Shown here one piece after another: positions 61,303 to 64,000 of a stretch of 64,000 bases of DNA. How positions within the stretch are numbered: the stretch's first letter is position 1; each line of letters begins with the position of its first letter. Origin of the DNA: DASUPK01 sp963747425 (GTDB taxonomy: Bacteria; Actinomycetota; Thermoleophilia; Solirubrobacterales; 70-9); NCBI GenBank assembly GCA_963747425.1, contig CAVVFJ010000016.1:1-64000 (forward strand), read 5' to 3'. Under the pieces are notes generated by a model. It was not told the DNA's origin. It did no database searches and was given only the letters and a program-made list of their open reading frames with translations. The translations under genes were made by a program, and so were the position numbers.

Positions 61303-62355
61303 ATGAGAAACCCAAGAGACTTCTTCAAGCCACTGGCGATCGACGCGCCGGAGCCGCCCCGCGAGATCCCCTTCAAGCCCTCGCGGATGATCCATTTCCT
61401 CGACGCATCCAACGAGAAGATGCGCGCCAAGGTCCCGGACATGGCCAAGCAGGCCGACGTCCTGCTCGGCAACCTCGAGGACGCGATCCCGGTCGACAAG
61501 AAGATCCCGGCCCGGGAGGGCCTGATCGAGGTCGGCAAGCGAGGTCGACTTCGGCGACACCCAGCTCTGGACCCGCGTGAACGCGCTCGAGAGCCCCTGG
61601 GTGCTCGACGACCTCACCCAGCTCGTCACCGAGATCGGCGACAAGCTCGAGGTGATCATGGTCCCCAAGGTCGAGGGCCCCTGGGACATCCACTACGTCG
61701 ACCGCCTGCTCGCCCAGCTCGAGGCGAAGGCCGGGCTGCGAGCGGCCGCTGCTCGTCCACGCGATCCTCGAGACCTCGCTCGGCGTGGTCAACCTGGAGG
61801 AGATCGCGACCGCCAGCCCGCGGATGCAGGGAATGAGCTTCGGGCCCGCCGACCTGGCGGCCTCCCGGCGAATGAAGACCACCAGGGTCGGGGGCGGCCA
61901 CCCCGGCTACCAGCGTGATCGAGGATCCCGATCCCGACAACCCCGACGCGCCCCGCGCGACCGCCCAGCAGGACCCCTGGCACTACTCGATCGCGCGCAT
62001 GGTCGACGCCTGCACGGCGGCCGGGATCCTGCCCTTCTACGGCCCCTACGGCGACATCAAGGACGTCCAGGGCTGCGAGACCCAGTTCCGCGCCGCCTTC
62101 CTGCTCGGCTGCGTCGGCGCCTGGTCGCTCCACCCCGTTCAGATCGAGATCGCCAAGAAGGTCTTCTCGCCGCCGCCGGACGAGGTCCTCTTCGCCAAGA
62201 AGGTGCTGGAGGCGATCCCGGACGGCGCCGGCGTCCACATGATCGACGGCAAGATGCAGGACGACGCCACCTGGAAGCAGTGCAAGGTGATGGTGAACCT
62301 GGCCGAGATGCTCGCCAAGAAGGACCCGGAGCTGGCGAAGGCCTACGAGATGTGA
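61303..62355 (+). CDS. mcl: Malyl-CoA/methylmalyl-CoA lyase, Chloroflexus-like (three frameshifts)
   Basis: CitE-superfamily lyase, about 350 residues. DVLLGNLEDAIPVDKKIPAR, VIMVPKVEGPWDIHYVDRLL, MSFGPADLAASRRMKTTRVG, QQDPWHYSIARMVDAC and GVHMIDGKMQDDATWKQ. This block order and wording is much closer to the Chloroflexus malyl-CoA/citramalyl-CoA lyase than to the short Rhodobacter form, as I recall them. It would split (2R,3S)-beta-methylmalyl-CoA to glyoxylate and propionyl-CoA. Frames change near 61542, 61742 and 61908. Confidence 0.87.
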
Positions 62356-62373
62356 GCCCGCGCGGGTGCCTGC

Positions 62374-63735
62374 TCAGGCGAGCGCGGGCGCCTCGGGCAG
62401 GCGCTCGAGCGCCGCGTCCATCTCGTCCTCGGAGAACTCCAGGTCCTCGAGCTCCCCGCGAAGTAGGCCGCGTAGGCGGACATGTCGAAGTGCCCGTGGC
62501 CGGAGAGGTTGAACAGGATCACCCGCTCCTCGCCGGCCTGCTTGGCGGCCTCGGCCTCGTCGAAGGCCGCGCGGATCGCGTGCGCGGGCTCGGGCGCGGG
62601 GATGATCCCCTCGCAGCGGGCGAAGCGCACGGCGGCCTCGAACGCCGCGGTCTGCGGCGATCGCCGTCGCCTCGACCAGCCCCTCCTTGACCAGGGCGCA
62701 GAGGCTGGGGGCGTCGCCGTGGTAGCGCAGGCCGCCGGCGTGGACCGGCGGCGGCACGAAGTCGTGGCCGAGCGTGTACATCGGCATCAGCGGCGTCATC
62801 CCGACGGTGTCGCCGAAGTCGTAGGCGTAGCGGCCCCGGGTCAGCGTCGGGCAGGCGGCGGGTTCGGCGCCGACGAACCGCGTCTCGTGCCCTCGCGAGC
62901 GCTGGCGCAGGAAGGGAAAGGCGAGCCGGCGAAGTTGGAGCCGCCGCCGACGCAGCCGATGACGACGTCCGGGGCACTCGCCCGCCAGCTCCATCTGCTT
63001 GATCGCACTCCTGGCCGATCACGGTCTGGTGCAGGCAGACGTGGTTGAGCACCGAGCCGAGCGCGTAGTTGGTGTCCTCGGCTGCGGCGGCGACCTCGAC
63101 CGCCTCGGAGATCGCGATGCCGAGGCTGCCGGACGCGTGCGCGGCCTGCGAGCGGCCCGCCTCGGTCAGGTCGGAGGGCTGCGGTGCACGGTCGCCGCCC
63201 CAGGTCTCGATCATCGCCTTGCGGTAGGGCTTCTGGTCGTAGGAGATGCCGACCATGAAGACCTCGCACTCGAGCCCGAAGAGCTGGCAGGCGAGCGCCA
63301 GCGCGGAGCCCCACTGCCCGGCCCCGGTCTCGGTCGACAGCTTGCTGATCCCGGCCTCGCTGTTGTAGTAGGCCTGCGGCGACGGCGGTGTTCGGCTTGT
63401 GGGAGCCGGCCGGCGAGACGCCCTCGTACTTGTAGTAGATGTGCGCCGGGGTATCGAGCTCGCGCTCCAGGCGCCGCGCGCGGAGCAGCGGCGTCGGCCG
63501 CCAGAGCCGTAGACGTCGCGGACCTCCTCGGGGATCTCGATCTCCGGGCTCGGTCGAGACCTCCTGCTCGATCAGGCCCATCGGGAAGATCGGCGACAGG
63601 TCGTCCGGCCCGGCGGGCTCGCCGGTCGCCGGGCTGAGCGGCGGGGCGGCGGCTCGCCGGGCAGGTCGGCGAGCAGGTTCACCCAGCTGGTCGGGATCTC
63701 CTCCTCGGAGAGCTGGAACTTGACCTGCTCCCCAT
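62374..63735 (-). CDS. trpB2: Tryptophan synthase beta chain, TrpB2 type (several frameshifts)
   Basis: PLP enzyme of about 450 residues. VKFQLSEEEIPTSWVNLLAD at the start, RPTPLLRARRLERELDTPAH, PLP-lysine block YYKYEGVSPAGSHKPNTAVA, GCVGGGSNFAG, TPLMPMYTLGHDFVPPPVHA, and terminal RVILFNLSGHGHFDMSAY. Long N-terminus and these blocks mark TrpB2 rather than TrpB1. Frames change at about 62470, 62650, 62930, 63005, 63390, 63490 and 63555. The ATG at 63735 fits if one G is missing after it. Converges on mcl. Confidence 0.87.
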
Positions 63736-63778
63736 CGGCGGGCGATTCTATGCCCGTGCGCTGGGAGGCGGCCGTCGG

Positions 63779-64000
63779 CTAGCCGAGGCGCTCTTTCAGC
63801 GCCTCGAGCTGCGCCTGAATCTCGGCGGGCAGATCATCGCCGAACCGCGCCAGGTGCTCCTCGAGCTGTGGCATCTGGGCACGGAGCGCCTCGTCGTCGA
63901 CGCTGAGCAGCTGCTCGAGGGCCTCATCGGAGATCTCCAGGCCGTCGGTGTTGAGCTCGCCGGGCGCGGGCAGCAGGCCGATCGGCGAGTCCACCGTCTC
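63779..64000 (-). CDS. pckG: GTP-dependent PEP carboxykinase, C-terminal end (runs off window)
   Basis: Only the last 73 residues are present. DSPIGLLPAPGELNTDGLEI followed by a helical stretch QMPQLEEHLARFGDDLPAEI and ALKERLG is the recognisable C-terminus of GTP-type PEP carboxykinase. It would make PEP from oxaloacetate for gluconeogenesis on acetate or fatty acids. The rest lies beyond position 64000. 43 bases upstream of trpB2 on the same strand. Confidence 0.75.
   Translation of the reverse strand, partial: ETVDSPIGLLPAPGELNTDGLEISDEALEQLLSVDDEALRAQMPQLEEHLARFGDDLPAEIQAQLEALKERLG

Noticed and set aside
1..64000. CRISPR arrays, insertion sequences, prophage or rRNA genes
   Set aside because: No regularly spaced repeats, transposase, integrase, phage structural or rRNA sequence was seen on either strand.

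Overview
The window is high-GC, gene-dense DNA from an actinobacterium, most plausibly of the Thermoleophilia/Solirubrobacterales type. This rests on gene content and sequence style: complete coenzyme F420 biosynthesis, a fused FO synthase, a fused MoaD-MoaE protein, AbiEi/DUF559 proteins, many GTG and TTG starts and five high-GC tRNAs. It is an inference, since no rRNA or core phylogenetic marker lies in the window.

Layout. 1-6.4 kb: molybdenum cofactor block (moaA and a MOT1-type molybdate transporter on +; moeA, moaD-moaE fusion, moaC, mogA on -), then a YuiH-type molybdopterin oxidoreductase with its flavin reductase. 6.4-12.7 kb: five tRNA genes (Pro, Gly, Trp, two Leu), a secreted sulfatase, a degenerate sensor with a receiver protein, an SRAP protein and an AbiEi/DUF559 protein. 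12.7-25.6 kb: acyl-CoA and ketone-body metabolism (acetoacetyl-CoA synthetase, desaturase, acyl-CoA carboxylase beta, 3-hydroxybutyryl-CoA dehydrogenase, HMG-CoA lyase, hotdog thioesterase, SDR), a DivIVA protein, a second sulfatase and a diguanylate cyclase. 25.6-33.4 kb: F420 genes (npdG, cofD, cofC, cofE, then fbiC on -). 33.4-44.8 kb: aquaporin, orphan binding protein, GGDEF-EAL-GAF protein, mntH with a DtxR-type regulator and a perfect palindromic operator, ygfZ and secreted hypotheticals. 44.8-64 kb: ethylmalonyl-CoA pathway genes (ccr, ecm, MaoC-type mch, acyl-CoA dehydrogenase candidate mcd, Chloroflexus-like mcl), interleaved with accessory genes, an EAL protein, PadR regulator, TrpB2 and the 3' end of GTP-dependent PEP carboxykinase.

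How it fits together. Leucine or ketone-body carbon can reach acetoacetyl-CoA and 3-hydroxybutyryl-CoA through the 13.9-23 kb genes. Crotonyl-CoA would then be reductively carboxylated by Ccr and taken through Ecm, Mcd, Mch and Mcl to glyoxylate and propionyl-CoA, with PEP carboxykinase feeding gluconeogenesis. Thiolase, crotonase, epimerase and malyl-CoA thioesterase are not in the window. F420 and molybdenum cofactor genes supply redox cofactors. Three c-di-GMP proteins are present.

Two cautions. Several genes carry single-base frameshifts, mostly in G/C runs and concentrated in the first 6.4 kb and after 59.8 kb; these look like sequencing errors rather than decay. Second, a short asymmetric hairpin with compensatory changes recurs five times in intergenic DNA (22.3, 29.2, 30.3, 34.2 and 34.4 kb) and matches no RNA family I recognise; it is the best candidate here for something undescribed.
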